In this document: positions 43,408 through 54,924 of the stretch, piece after piece
Layout: each line of letters begins with the position of its first letter
Numbering within the stretch: the stretch's first letter is position 1
NCBI GenBank assembly: GCA_010015655.1
Contig: ML976788.1
Coordinates: 64,862-128,861, forward strand
Direction of reading: 5' to 3'
Length of the DNA: 64,000 bases
From: Bimuria novae-zelandiae CBS 107.79
Lineage: Eukaryota; Ascomycota; Dothideomycetes; Pleosporales; Didymosphaeriaceae
Position numbers and translations under genes: made by a program
Notes under the pieces: model-generated
Told to the model about the DNA's origin: nothing
Seen by the model: the letters and a program-made list of their open reading frames with translations, nothing else
Databases searched by the model: none

Positions 43408-44262
43408 ACTAAAGCTAAGCTAGCGGACAAGGATCCTGATCACCCGGTGTTTCTGATCACCCCACCAAAACGCGACACCTGCACAAAACACGCAAAATTT
43501 TAGCAACGCTACTTATAAACGTACATGCATAGCGAGTCGATCACTCTGCTAAGACCCCACTAAAATATACTACTAGCAATGGTATAACGCGATATCTTAA
43601 TTATCTAATAAATTAGCTAAATTACAAAAAGCTTATATATAGCTTATAATTTAAACTATTTAATAAGACGCGTTACTCTCTTAGTAACGCGCTATAGCTA
43701 TTTATAATATTTTTAATTAATAATAAGTATTTAATACGCTAAACCAATTTTTTAACATAATTATATGCCTAATTTAATAAAACCTATTTAAATAAAAAAG
43801 TAGGTATCTTTTTAGCATATTCTTAATTTAGACGTTTAAGAACTTCTACCCTAACTTACTACTATTAGAAATATAGCTAATTCTTTACTAGCTAAGCGCT
43901 ACTATAATCCTATTAGTTAAAAGTAAGCTATATATTTTATAAGACGCTAGAGCGTTAAATTAAGTTTAATTAAAAGTATAATTACTAGAGAGCCCTTTAT
44001 AAGGGTTTCAAAATTACATAGGACTGGTTCTACCTAAAAAAAAATACCAAAGCTAAGTATAGTATCTTAGATAAAGACACTTATAACTTTAATAAATCTA
44101 GCTTTATAAGAAGCATAATATTAACTAAAGTTATTATTATAAGCTCTAAGCATTAACGTAGAATTGAATCATTTTAGGACCACATGCTCTTCTAAAAGGG
44201 TATCATCGCGCCATAAACCCGCCAGTACCCTAGCCCTACAACCACGAACGACGTGCTCGTCC
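43408..44262. other. AT-rich RIP-type island
   Basis: From about 43560 to 44160 the sequence is strongly AT-rich, dense in TA dinucleotides and stops. No terminal repeats or protein remnants could be recognised. It probably is an old repeat destroyed by RIP. Confidence 0.55.
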
Positions 44263-45090
44263 TCAAAAGTTCTTCGAGATATCCGTTTCCCGCGTGCTCT
44301 CTCTCCTACCCCCGCCATCATAACTGCTCTCCCTGCTCGATCCAAACACCTCGCCTAACCTCGCAAAACTGCCTCTCCTCTCCACACTTGGTTCACCCGC
44401 GTTCTCGAGACTAACCCCACTGCTCTTCCGCCTCACGATGCCCGTTACCGCATACCTCGCCTTCTCCAATACCTCGGCGTAAGGGCCGATCGGCTGCTGC
44501 ACATTCACGATGTTGGCCTGACGCGCGTGCATCTCGGCGATGGAATTGAACCGTCCAGGTTGAGCTGGGAGTAGAGAAGAACCCGGGCGAGGAGACCGTC
44601 GGCTGCCACTGGAGCTGGACCGGGATCCCGTACCGTTCGTCGGTGAAGTGACAGCTGTGGCATTGGACTTGGTGGAGGAAGAGGGGCTGGGGCTATATCG
44701 CGGAATGTTTGTATCGTTGGGAAAATATCCGTGTGACGAGGTGGAGTACGGGGACTTCAGTGGACTGGAAGGTGAAGCCGGTACATGGCCCATAGGCGAC
44801 TTCGGGGGCACAGGTAGCGTTGCTGACCGTGAATGGGGGGCCAGCTGTGGGGTCCGTGAGCGTGGAGGCCGGAATGTAGGGCAATCGCCTTCGAATGCTA
44901 TCGTATGCGACAACGCTTGGCCAGTGCCGGGGTGCAGCAGCGGCCGCGTTAGCACGGGCGGCCGATCCAGGCTCTTAAACAAGTCCTCATAACTACTGCT
45001 ATTCTCGCTATAAGGATGTGAGTTCGGATGCCTAGGATTGTGATTTGATGTTGTTGGATGACCAGAAGGTTCCGCTTGCTCAGATACCAT
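44263..45090 (-). CDS. Ser/Pro-rich hypothetical protein
   Basis: A 275-codon open frame from ATG 45090. The composition is dominated by Ser, Pro, Arg and Gly, with stretches such as PPKSPMGHVPASPSSPLKSP and GSRSSSSGSRRSPRPGSS, so it is likely disordered. A more ordered C-terminal segment (RFNSIAEMHARQANIVNVQQ, then GPYAEVLEKARYAVTGIVRR) resembles the end of fungal hypothetical proteins. No domain is recognised. It may be the last exon of the gene at 45080-46239, since it directly follows that frame, but its own ATG and clean frame also permit a separate gene. No stops interrupt it. Confidence 0.5.
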   Translation of the reverse strand: MVSEQAEPSGHPTTSNHNPRHPNSHPYSENSSSYEDLFKSLDRPPVLTRPLLHPGTGQALSHTIAFEGDCPTFRPPRSRTPQLAPHSRSATLPVPPKSPMGHVPASPSSPLKSPYSTSSHGYFPNDTNIPRYSPSPSSSTKSNATAVTSPTNGTGSRSSSSGSRRSPRPGSSLLPAQPGRFNSIAEMHARQANIVNVQQPIGPYAEVLEKARYAVTGIVRRKSSGVSLENAGEPSVERRGSFARLGEVFGSSRESSYDGGGRRESTRETDISKNF

Positions 45091-46239
45091 AGGTAAAGAA
45101 ACACGAAAAGAATTGTCGGATAAGGAAGGTAGTTATCGAGCTATCGGGATGCGAACACCTGACGCGATTGTGGGATGTGTCGTGGGGACCGCCAGGAGGT
45201 CGGCTGTTTGAGTTCGCAAGTGGTCGGCTGCAAGTGGCAACTTGTAGTGCTAGCTTTTCGTTCGTTTCAGCTAACGATCTATTCTCCTTTCGGAGTTGCG
45301 CCGCCTCGGCCCGTAAATAGCGGTTTTGAGACCGCAAATTTAAGGAGCTAAACGATCGTTCAAATTGACATTCCGTCTCCAGGGTAACGCTAGCATCGCG
45401 AACCGCCGTTGCGCTTGGTGTCTCCCACCAGCCAGGGTCCGGCAAGATACCATATCGCGCCAGCGGCACTGGTCGCTCCAGAAGCATCGCTTCGTAAAGA
45501 TATGTCAAGTGAAGCGCCTGTTTGACTTCCTTCGGAAGCTGCTCGCTCATTGGTCTAGTGAACAGTGGTTTGCCCAGGCGAACCTGTGTGATGCAAGGAG
45601 CTATAACCTGGGTCAGGTAACCACGCACCCGCGTGATGACTTCATTTTCCGTTTCTCGAAGATAGATCCCGGCGTGGGTACGATACGCTCAGCCATGTTG
45701 AACAAATCATGCAGCGCACTTTGTAGATGCTCCAGAGTGTCCAAGTTGCTTTTGCCAGCCAGCTCGCCCTCACGGGTGACGTGGGCAATTTGTGTCCAAG
45801 CCATTCGATCTGGATCACTCAGCTTTAAGAGGTACTGATACACAACTCGGCGCTTTAGCTTCAGTTGATCGCAAATGTTTTCGAGGGCAACTAATTCGGA
45901 CCCGTAATCTGCGGTCTCGGTCAAGAAAGAACCTAACTCGATCCAACCACGCATGTCCATAGGTTCGAAGTGCTGGTACTATGATGTTGGCGCGTCTGGG
46001 AGTCCCACAGTCTCAAAGTACAGTATCTAGGCAAGGAAGTCGCTTAATTGAGTAATATCCAGTGTGTTGGCAAATGCTACCACCACCTTTGAGATCTTCG
46101 ACGGACTCGATATAGCTGCCTTAATTGGTGGTGGTGATTCATATTGCATGATGGGAGCAAGCGGGACCGCTTTTACTCGCTTTCGACCAAATAATGAGCA
46201 GACCTTATGTCCAATTCGATATTTTCCAGGTGATTCCAT
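45080..46239 (-). pseudogene. Unknown coiled-coil protein gene with two TAG and a frameshift
   Basis: ATG 46239 opens a frame (MESPGKYRIGHKVCSLFGRK, KISKVVVAFANTLDITQLSD) that continues through two TAG codons (46029-46027 and about 45979) into MDMRGWIELGSFLTETADYG, ICDQLKLKRRVVYQYLLKLS and LDTLEHLQSALHDLFNMAER. Near 45650 the open frame moves by one base, continuing as GYLTQVIAPCITQVRLGKPL, ALHLTYLYEAMLLERPVPLA and a coiled coil NRYLRAEAAQLRKENRSLAE (about 45300). Both TAG positions would be Gln if CAG, in keeping with RIP-type change. I do not recognise the family. It lies beside an AT-rich island but in otherwise gene-dense sequence. Confidence 0.5.
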
Positions 46240-46634
46240 TCTCGATCATTTGTGTCCTCTGTTCCGACACGGCTGACAGTCGGTGGTTGAGAGCTCGCAC
46301 AGGTGTTTAGCGGCGCCAAGGTGCTACGTTGTTAATGTGTGTGAAGCCGCAGCACCACGGGTCTGCGCTGTGTCCGCTTGGTCCATCGTGTCATGTGATG
46401 TGGAGTCGTGAACCAAAGTATTGAGCAAGGACCTCCCCGAGCCGTTAAGTCTAGAGAATTTGTCAACTTCATCATGGTCCCCGGATCGCAATTAACCCAC
46501 GTTGTCACGGTACGACACACGACACACACCTGTGCGGAGACCCCTTCGACACGCTGTCCACTCTCCCGTGTCGCCCCAATATGCCAAAACCCAGTCCACG
46601 ATGCCTCGCTTTCTGCAACCTACCATGTGTCCCT
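46240..46634. other. Spacer before the carrier gene 3' end
   Basis: About 395 bp. No gene supported; it contains the promoter side of the decayed coiled-coil gene. Confidence 0.45.
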
Positions 46635-47624
46635 TCAATCCTCCTCGTGCGCCATAACATCATCGTCGAATACTCTCGGCAAGTAAAACTTCGTATTCTC
46701 ATACACCAAAAAAGTCACGATTGTTGTTGGTATAACCCGCAAGGTGTTCGGCACGACGCCCTTATAGAACGCCAAGAAACCCTCGTTTCTCCAGGTCTTT
46801 CTCAACACATCCACTAAGCCCTTATACTCTTTGGCCGCATCGTATCTCTGCATCCTCGCTCGAATCGGCTGGTACGGATAGGTGATCGCGCCAGCTAGTA
46901 GCTTACTGCTGCCACTCATGTAGATGTAGTCCCAGTTGCTCAGCGGCTGGCCCTCGAGCTGGGCACTCTTCCGCGCCTTCATTTTCTCGTAGATGGCGAA
47001 CTGGACGGCTCCGTGTGCGACGCCGAGCGTGGAGGGTATGAAGCCCGCCCAGAGGCCTTTCAGGCCGCGCGTTTGATAGACGTGAAGCAGGCCTTGGGTC
47101 ATGGAGCGGTAGGCGGAGGGGTGGTTGGCGCCGCGCTCGAGCATGCGCGTCTTCACGACCCAGATAGGGTTTGTGCAGGCGCCCGTTAGCAGCCCTGTTC
47201 GAAGTTAGCTTCGGCACTTTACCGTGGGTTAAGACATACCAGCCGCGACCGCCGCACCAAAGAACTCCCCGCCACTCAGTCTTCCTCCCTCTTTGCCCTT
47301 CGCAAGGAAGCCTTTGACTTCGCCGTAGAACAGGAAGTACAAGCCCCATCCCAAGCTATTGCCCAACATGTTCGGCCACAGTCCGCGATATAAAGCCCTC
47401 AGGCCTCCCTCGTTCTTGACCACATCGCGTATGATTCGAAACGAGTCGCCGCTCCTGGATCGTGCCGAAGTATTGAGTTGCAGACGGTTCTTTAGCAGAT
47501 CGAGCGGGTGAACGGTGAGGCAGGACACCACGCCAGCACTGAAGCCAGCGACGGATTCGACGACCTGAGGAGAGACATTCGAAGTCTTAGTGGGATTTTC
47601 GAGCGGGGGTAGGGCGCGAGGCAT
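46635..47624 (-). CDS. FLX1: Mitochondrial carrier, FLX1/SLC25A32 (FAD/folate) type
   Basis: Exons 47624-47240 and 47194-46635, joined over a 45-bp intron (GTATGT...GAACAG), give 314 residues. Three carrier repeats are present: VHPLDLLKNRLQ in repeat 1, TNPIWVVKTRM in repeat 2 and TYPYQPIRARMQRY in repeat 3. PIWVVKTRM together with PYQPIRARMQ is characteristic of the FAD/folate/pyrimidine branch (yeast Flx1, Rim2; human SLC25A32), and length and motifs favour Flx1. It would move FAD or a related cofactor across the inner membrane. ATG 47624 (MPRALPPLENPTKT) is the first ATG in frame; a GTG-led extension exists but is unlikely. The exact substrate cannot be decided from sequence alone. If it is FAD, it would supply flavoproteins such as the MTO1 encoded nearby. 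Confidence 0.85.
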
Positions 47625-48595
47625 CGTATCGACAGGCGAATGCTCGAGGCTTTTCGCCGGGCGGAGAACTGAGGGAACAAAGTTGTCGCGGTTCAGGAGC
47701 TCTGGAGAACTACATGCTGCTAGGGACACATGCTAGATTTAATTATATGTAGACATTCAACAGAAACCGAAGACGATTTCACGCCCTGGCGCATTGTGGA
47801 TTGATCGTAACGCGGAGGGAGGGAGGAAGAAAGGTGGGCGCCGGCCTCGGTAAGCCGGGTGTCATAGCTCCCGCGCGAGGCGTGCCTGCGTTTTCGCGTG
47901 GGGGACGCGACGTCACATCTCCTCGGCACCGCCATTCATTTGATGCACGATTGACAATTGACCTTTATTTGCAAAATTTCGCTTTCGTTTCAAACAGATA
48001 CAATTAGAACACCTATCAATTGACTACATAGATATGCAACAAAAAAGCAGTCTCTTCATTCACGTTACGCATCATATTTCTCCAGCCCTAGAGGCCGTCA
48101 TCGCACGTGTGCGTAAGACCTCCAGGGCTATGAAATGGTAGTTGACGTTCGACGAGGTACTGGTGTTGAGGTGTAGCGTGGGCTGGATCCATGGGACGCG
48201 CAAAAGGGCAGAAATGCTGCGCGCACCACGTGGATGCTGGACGAAAAGCCTGGTGAATGGCTGCCTGGAACGCGCCCCGAATGCGAGGTGATTGATTACG
48301 TGAAATGATCATGTGGGACGAGGCATTCCAAGGTTCCAAGGTTCCACCGTTGCTTTGCCAGTACTCTAGCGCAGCAGCGCATACATCGAAGTCAGCACTG
48401 CCTGCTTCGGTGCTTCTTCACCACCGTATGTCTAGCACACGCCCGAAGCCCTACTAGATCACCAGGTACGAAATTGCCTTTCACTGAACCAAGCCGCTGC
48501 ATTACAAACGCACAAATCGGTATCGCTACATAAAAACCCAAATGAGCGCATACACAGCTCTAAACACACTCCCGTCCCCACCTCCCCTAGAATCT
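47625..48595. other. Intergenic between carrier and amine oxidase
   Basis: About 970 bp. It includes the carrier promoter and the 3' flank of the amine oxidase. Short ORFs have no support. Confidence 0.45.
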
Positions 48596-50779
48596 CTACT
48601 TCTCACAACACTCCCCCGCCTCCACCGTCCCACTCCTATCCGGCCCAAACGCCATCCGACTCAACCTATCCACCACCCTACTCCCCTGGCGAATCCCACT
48701 CGGCACCGAGCAATAACTCGGCGGCACATCCAAACACGGATTCCTCGTGAAGAAGTTCCTCGGCCTGAGCAACAACGTCATCGGCTCGGCGGGCATAACC
48801 GGGAAGTCCTCCGGCGACGGAAAGTGCGTGATGCCAAATGTATGCCAAAGCACAACATCCGTATTCGTGATATCGACGTCGGGCTCCTCGCTGATCCAGA
48901 GAGGCAGCCCTTGTGAGATCTCGCCAGACGTTTGCGGCACGTGGCGACCCGCCGGGTGCAGTTGCGCGTCTTTGTACTTTGTGACGTGTACCGCGTGGCG
49001 GGCGAAGCCGGCGCGCTTCCAGACGAGGCCGCCGGGTTTGGGGAGGAGCTCGGGGACCTCGCGGGACACCAACTTATACGAGACAGGCTTCTTGGAATAA
49101 GGGTTGATTTTGCCCTCGTTGCACATTTCCCAGGTCCGGCTCGTGGCGCCGTTGTAGTCGGTTTTGGCTTCCTCGGGGGTGGAGAGCTTGGTTTTGTGCG
49201 CATAGAAGGCGTTGCCGTATTTGTTTTCTGCGGAGCCGACTTCGCCGGGACCGCGCGCGGCGTCGACCATGAAGACGGTGTTATTGGGCCCGTCGATGTT
49301 GGGGTCGATGCGCATGCAGAAGAGATGCTGGTGGTTGTGGGCATTTACGCCGGGGTAGACTTCTGTGCCCCAGCCGTGCAGGCCCTCGCCTTCATTGCAC
49401 GGAAACGTGTTTAGGATACCGGTGAGCTTGATCTCCAGCTGAATGGTTCCGTCCTGGTGGAGAATCCAGTACACACAGTATTCGTAGTTTGCTGCTGTGA
49501 AGATATGTGAGATGACCAGCTTGCGGGCGCGGGTAACTGTGACGGAATCGTCGCGGAAGTCGGTGTGCTTGAATAGGATACCGGCATCTTCTTCGTGGAT
49601 GCATACCGCGTTCTTGATGGTAGTTGCCGCACCGGCTTTGTTGACAAAGGCCGCATCCATGTAATGGATTGCACCCTTGCAGTCGCAGCCTAAGCTGAGG
49701 GAGTTGGTCATGTAACCGCCGCCATACTCGCCCAAGTCGAAAGCGTGTTTCCGCTGGTGAGGGTGCTCTGGGTTTCCATACGGCACCACCATCTCAGCGA
49801 GAGACAATCGCCAGAATGTGTCACGCTCGGTGCCCTTGTCGTTGAATGTGATGTTTGACAGAACGAGACCTTCGCGATAGTTGAAGCCGACGTGGAGCTT
49901 CCAGTTCTGCCAGCTAAGAACCCTGCCATCTAGCGAGAATGATACGCCTTCGGGCTGTGTGATGTTGATGGGCTTCAAATCTGTGCGGAAACCACCCTCT
50001 TTCTCAATTGCTGCAGCGTGGTAGTTATTCGGAGGTGCCTTATTTACCGGCCGGCGAACAGGAGGCACATCGATGTGAATAATTTCTTGTGTGTCGGAGT
50101 TGTAGATGGGTGTGAAGTCGAGTGGGTAGCTGTACTGGCTGTCGTCGACGTGTGGCCGGTAGTACATGAGAGCCTGCTGCAGACGTACTTTTGAGCCAAA
50201 TCGTTCGTCGTAGCCAATGGTCCACGCTGCGCAATTAGCAATTTCATCATCAGATTCTTATACCCAAAACTCACGGTCGCAGTAAACCTTGTACATATCC
50301 TCCGGAGGAATCCCAATGATACCGCACTGCTCAATGACCTTTGGATCCTTGCGCACAATTATTTCTACAATCTGAAGATCTTCCATAGTGATCTGTCAGA
50401 GTCAGTTTCTGCCTTGATCCGTTTCTTATGGAGATGTTCTTACCAGAGGCTGCACATCGTCGGTTCGGTTCCAGCTGAGAATCTTGCTGTCCGTCAAATC
50501 CAGAAGACCATCAAACACCTTGCTTCCCTTTCCAATGCACACCACATCCGCCACTCTATGCGGACGCGGAGTGTGCTCGGGATCCTTGACCCATTTGAGC
50601 ATTACCGCCTTGGGCGGCTCCCACAATGTAATCGCATTGAAAGCGACACTGCTATACTGCTTCCGAATGATCGCAACAGCGTTCTCAATCTCCGTCTCGG
50701 AGAGAGGGTCAAACGGGTGCGGCGAACGGCCAATTCCAGTGACGTGGTTCGCAGCCTGCTTCAATCGATCGAGCGCCAT
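48596..50779 (-). CDS. Copper amine oxidase
   Basis: Exons 50779-50444, 50392-50275 and 50226-48596, with introns of 51 and 48 bp (GTAAGA...GACAG, GTGAGT...GCGCAG), give 694 residues, normal for fungal peroxisomal-type copper amine oxidases. The N-terminal domains (HPFDPLSETEIENAVAIIRK) are followed by the catalytic domain: AFDLGEYGGGYMTNSLSLGC with the base Asp, ANYEYCVYW with the Tyr that becomes topaquinone, the copper pair HNHQH, and the third ligand in ITHFPSPEDFPVMP. The enzyme oxidises primary amines to aldehydes, releasing ammonia and hydrogen peroxide, usually for nitrogen supply. All catalytic residues are present. The C-terminus (AGECCEK) lacks a clear peroxisomal SKL-type signal. 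Confidence 0.93.
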
Positions 50780-51515
50780 TGAAAATCCTCAAAGTCACCT
50801 CAAAATACAATGACAGGTAGTACGTACGAGGCTCGATCCGCAACGCAAACAGGCGGTCCCCCTCCTCTTATAAAGCTTCGCGCAAGCTGCACGTGTCGCG
50901 CCTCACACACGCCCAGTCTAGAAGATAGCCTACACACCGCGCATAAGCGCAGCTACGATGATTGGACTGTCCGGCTTCCATGCTGTCTGACGATGGACAA
51001 CGACGGAGCGATTTCGTTATCAACTGGTGTCCACGGTCGCGCTGACGGCCGGCTGACCTGGCTGCCTCGCCAAAAGCCCTGCACCCCTGCTCGGTGCCAG
51101 GCGGGTATCCACCACGGCCGCACGCCACCCGCGGTGGTTATCACGATGGCCGAGGGCTGCCCGCTGACCTCGCGCGCCCGCCTCCGCGTACTGTACGGCC
51201 CTCGCGCGCCCTGGTTGGCCAGCCTGCTATGGCGGTGCTGCTTACGTGCTCGCCTGGCCGCCCGGCCTGGGTATGGAACGCCCCCATCCGGCATTGGCGC
51301 TGATCTGGCGCTGACCTCTCAGGAGGGGCCCCTTGGTGCCGTCGCCCTGCTACCTACTGCCCCTACCGCCTACCTACCTGCTGCAGCTGGGGTGGTGCTG
51401 CTGCTGCTACGGCCGCGATGAGGCGTATATAGGAGGGCCTGCTGGCGCTGCCGCTGCTGCTTCCGCTTCCGCTTCCGTTTCCGTACCAAAAGCAGCCAAG
51501 GGGGGGAAAGGGGAG
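50780..51515. other. Amine oxidase promoter and GC-rich Crypton 5' flank
   Basis: Composition switches to GC-rich from about 50990, which probably is Crypton sequence. A TATA-like CTTTATAAG on the minus strand lies at 50867-50875, about 90 bp before the oxidase ATG. Ala/Ser-coding triplet repeats (GCTTCC, CTGCTG) occur at 51390-51485. Confidence 0.5.
50867..50875 (-). promoter_or_regulatory. TATA box candidate for the amine oxidase gene
   Basis: Minus strand CTTTATAAG, 88-96 bp upstream of ATG 50779. Nearly palindromic, so it could serve either strand. Confidence 0.4.
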
Positions 51516-53960
51516 ATGCCGCCAAAGCGTAATCTGCGCCGCGCGCGCGTCGAGCGCGTCAAGAGCATTGAGCGCGACGTTATCAACAACGCAGAGCTAC
51601 AAGCCAACGCCCAGCAGCTGGTAGCCATGATTCGGGAGCAGCGGCCAGAGAACACGAACCAGGTATATCTGCCAAAGCAGGCAGAGTTCAGGTGAGTATG
51701 TACGCGCATCTGCAGGCCGGCAGGCACTAACTGACTGCCCATCCAGGACTTCTGTACGCGGAAGCGGTATCAAGACGGGGATACAGTAACTGAGCAGAAG
51801 CTGCTGTTGTTCCTAGTCGAGGAGGTAGCCAATAGGCCACTAAGAGCCAAGTCTCGCAAGGTCGCCAGCGACGTCCCTCAAGGCGAGACTCGCCTCTCCT
51901 GGCGCTCAGTGCGGACCTACGTTACTGCAATCACCAACCTCTATCAGGACCAGAAAGCGCTGGGCAAGAACTGCCACCCATCGCCGCGCGAGGATACCGC
52001 GCGTGAGTACCTGCGGTCTCTACAGCGGCGTGATGCCCAGCAGGATCGTGCCCAGTACGCCGACAAAGGCAGAGATACGCTGCTTGACGGCTACTCTGAG
52101 GAAGAGTTTGAGCGTACCTGCAGAGAGCTCTGGCTGCACGGCGCCGACTCTGCGCCAGAGTGCCACCTGCGTACGCTCGTCGATATCCTGCTTGGCCACT
52201 ACATGCTCACCCGTGGCGGCGACCGCCGCGCCGCAGAGCTCTCAGATCTGTTCACATTCGAATTTAAGGGCGAGGGGCCTACGCACTGTATACCACTCAT
52301 ATTCACGACGCGCGCCAGCAAGCAGAACCAGCACGGCCGGCTAGAGACGATTGGCGCCCTGCGTAACAAGAAGCCGCTGCTCTGTATGCTCAGCGGGCTG
52401 GCTTTCTACCTGCTCTACAGATGGGACCTGGGCGAGGAGCCGTTTCCCGACTTCAGCCGGCGCTCTGCCTGGTACGGTACGCGGCTGATCAAGGCGAGCA
52501 GCAGCAGCAGCGGCAGCAGCAGCACATCTCCTACGGCAGCCCTGTCCTACAACGCACAGCGCGACTGGGTTGCCCGGGCCTTTGGCTATGCCAGTATCCA
52601 GTCAGCTAAGAAGACCCACCTTGGCCGCAGTGCTGGCGCGAAGCTGGCAGAGCTCAAAGGCATCAGCGAGGATCAGATTAGGCGCGCTGGCAGGTGGAAT
52701 CAAGAGCAGATGGTTGGCTGCTACCTCACCACACTGCCTCGCAAGTTCATGAGGACTATGGCCGGCCATCCACCACAGATGGGCTGCTTTGAGATCCGGC
52801 GCGCAGGCGTCACGCCGCCAGCCGCGCTCTTATCACTCATCTGGCCTGAGCTTGACGTGTGGGAGGGTCGCTTTGGTACGCAAGATGGCCAGATTAACGA
52901 CCTCGCCGCGGCGGGCCTCACGAGCCTGCTATTCTACCTCAGGGAGGTAGTACTACAGGACTCAGTCGCGCTACGGAGGCAGTTCCCTCGCCACCCTGTA
53001 TGGAATCACCCTGTATTCGCGCATCACGCCTACGCCGCCTTCACACAGGAGGTAGAGGCATCTCTAGACGCAGAGGTAGCGCCGAGCCGGCTGTCCATCT
53101 TGTACCAAGCTATCCCACTGCTGGCAGACCAGCTACAGGCGATAGATGCTCGCAATGAGCAGCGAATCAAGGAGCTTGGCACATCTATAAAGGAGCAGAT
53201 GCGCGTACAGTCAGTACACTCACAGCAGCTACAGAAGCAGCTCGGGTTTTTTACATCTGGCAGCCTTGTATTCAGGCTCGAGGCGCCGCAACCAGCGGGC
53301 CTCCTGAATCCGCTGCCGCACCTGCCAGGCACCGCATCAAGCAAGGACACAGCGTCAAGCAGGTACGCCTCTGCTCAAGCGAGCCTGATAGCTACGCCTC
53401 TTGCCCGCTCGCCCAGCCCTCCTGCCCCTGCCCCTGCCTCTGCCTCTGCCTCTGCCCTTGCCGTCCAGGAGGCCGGACTGGTACCTCCACCACAGTATAG
53501 GATGTGCCGCGCTGTACGCACAGTAGAGGATCTCTGGCGCGAGTGGACGGTAGGCCTCCAAGGCCAGCCTTCAATCAGCGAGCTCGATAGGCGGTGGGGC
53601 AGCACCTGGAGGGCGGGCAGGCGTAGTGAGCTACAGTGGTACTCTCTACGGCTCGAGGTTATCAAGGAGATCACGCGTATATCACAGGCACGGCGCACGA
53701 GCGAGGAGGCCGCCATGTGGCAGCTGAGCCAGCAGCAGCAGCAGCAGAGGTGCTCTCTGGACCTGTTCTGCAAGCGGCTCAGAGCCGCGAGGAAGCAGAG
53801 GTAGGAGCTGTACAGGGGATGTAGGAGTAGCTACATGTAGCGTATGCGATCATGTACCTGGCACCTCCCTTGCGCGCGCTCAACGCTGCCACAGCAGCTT
53901 TATTCTAGCGCGACCACGCTGCGGTGTAGCAGTAGCCCTGCTAGTACTACTGGCTTAAAG
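50990..53960 (+). mobile_element. Crypton DNA transposon (tyrosine recombinase type), limits approximate
   Basis: A GC-rich block with one long gene encoding a Crypton-type tyrosine recombinase with a C-terminal GCR1_C DNA-binding domain. Cryptons have no terminal inverted repeats and leave only very short direct repeats, so I cannot fix the ends; the limits given are where base composition changes. In contrast to the other transposons in this window, the gene has no RIP-type stops over about 2.2 kb. That suggests a recent arrival, a single copy, or escape from RIP. Confidence 0.65.
51516..53804 (+). CDS. Crypton tyrosine recombinase
   Basis: The first exon starts at ATG 51516 (MPPKRNLRRARVERVKSIER). 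The long second exon, from 51747 to TAG 53804, is open in one frame. The N-terminal SAM-like region holds ENTNQVYLPKQAEFR, DFCTRKRYQDGDTVTEQKLL and SWRSVRTYVTAITNLYQDQK. The catalytic part has an Arg in LTRGGDRRAAELSDLF, HLGR (HxxR box), AGRWNQEQMVGCYLTTLP with the presumed nucleophile Tyr, so the triad looks complete. A linker and a helical part (IDARNEQRIKELGTSIKEQM) precede the GCR1_C domain at the end (YRMCRAVRTVEDLWREW, LDRRWGSTWRAGRRSELQWY). The protein would integrate and excise circular Crypton DNA. Intron caveat: the best donor (AG|GTGAGT, 51692) and acceptor (CCAG, 51746) leave the frame off by one base. A weaker donor (CAG|GTATAT, 51663) keeps it but loses ten conserved residues. 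Confidence 0.8.
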
Positions 53961-54924
53961 ATTACGATATACTCGTACGTAGTAGCGTAGATAACACATG
54001 ATAGAGCGTACGCGGTGGACATGGGTGGATACTTGGGGCCACTGACCGCACGGGCCACTTAGCCACCGAAATCTCGGTAAGCCGCTGAATCAGCCATATG
54101 GAGGTCGCCGTGGATATACTATTGATAAAGGCCGCCGACGGGATTACCCCTCCTTATACAGCTAGCGCTGTGCTTTCCCTACACGACGGGCTTCCACGCA
54201 CGCGGTTGCGGACCCGCGACAGCAGCGTGGCCGATGAAGCGGTCCCGCGGGGGTATAGAGATTGGATGATTCGTGTTTGTATAGCGGCAGCCCTGGGGTG
54301 GAGCAGACAACGTGATCGGAGCAGCGCGTGTGGATCGTTGTCGAAGGGGTGACGCTAGGCCGAAGGAGGAAAGGCCATGCGATGCTATGGATGCTACGAG
54401 CATCGGCACAATCAGGTAGAGTGTGGTAATTGACTCGCTGTGCGACCCGGTCTCTTTTTGGTCCTCCTTGTTAGACCCCACGCATATCGAGTGTGAGCAT
54501 TGCCGTTATGGGGGTAATTGCTTGTCTCCACTGTATGTACACCGAGCTCTCCCGAGCTCTGCCGTTGTGGGCCTCAGACGAGCCGATGGCTGCGAAGTGA
54601 TGATTCACATGAAGATAACATCGTAGTACCGTTATTAGTTGGTCTGGGTGATGTGTCGCTATCGACAATAACAGCCAGAATGAGACCATTGCTTGTTGTT
54701 CATCTCTGCATCAACACTTCAATAAGACTTTGCGCTTGGGATCTCCAGGCAATAGTCCTACTTCAGTACCTCTAGCAGCGGTGATTGATGTTCATGTTAA
54801 CAGCTGGTTATTGGCTACAGGCAATACCTGATATCCGATATTGTATCACGCCTGCCGTCAGAAACGGACGGGGTAAAATATGTTGGAGGACTTAGTTAGC
54901 TGAGAATAGCACCTATGGGAGCTC
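53805..54924. other. Intergenic, no gene recognised
   Basis: The left part (to about 53960) is probably the Crypton 3' end. The rest has only short ORFs on both strands (54098-54775) without motifs. Confidence 0.4.

Noticed and set aside
50990..53960. Starship captain
   Set aside because: The tyrosine recombinase ends in a GCR1_C domain and has the Crypton layout. It is not a DUF3435-type captain, and no cargo block follows it.
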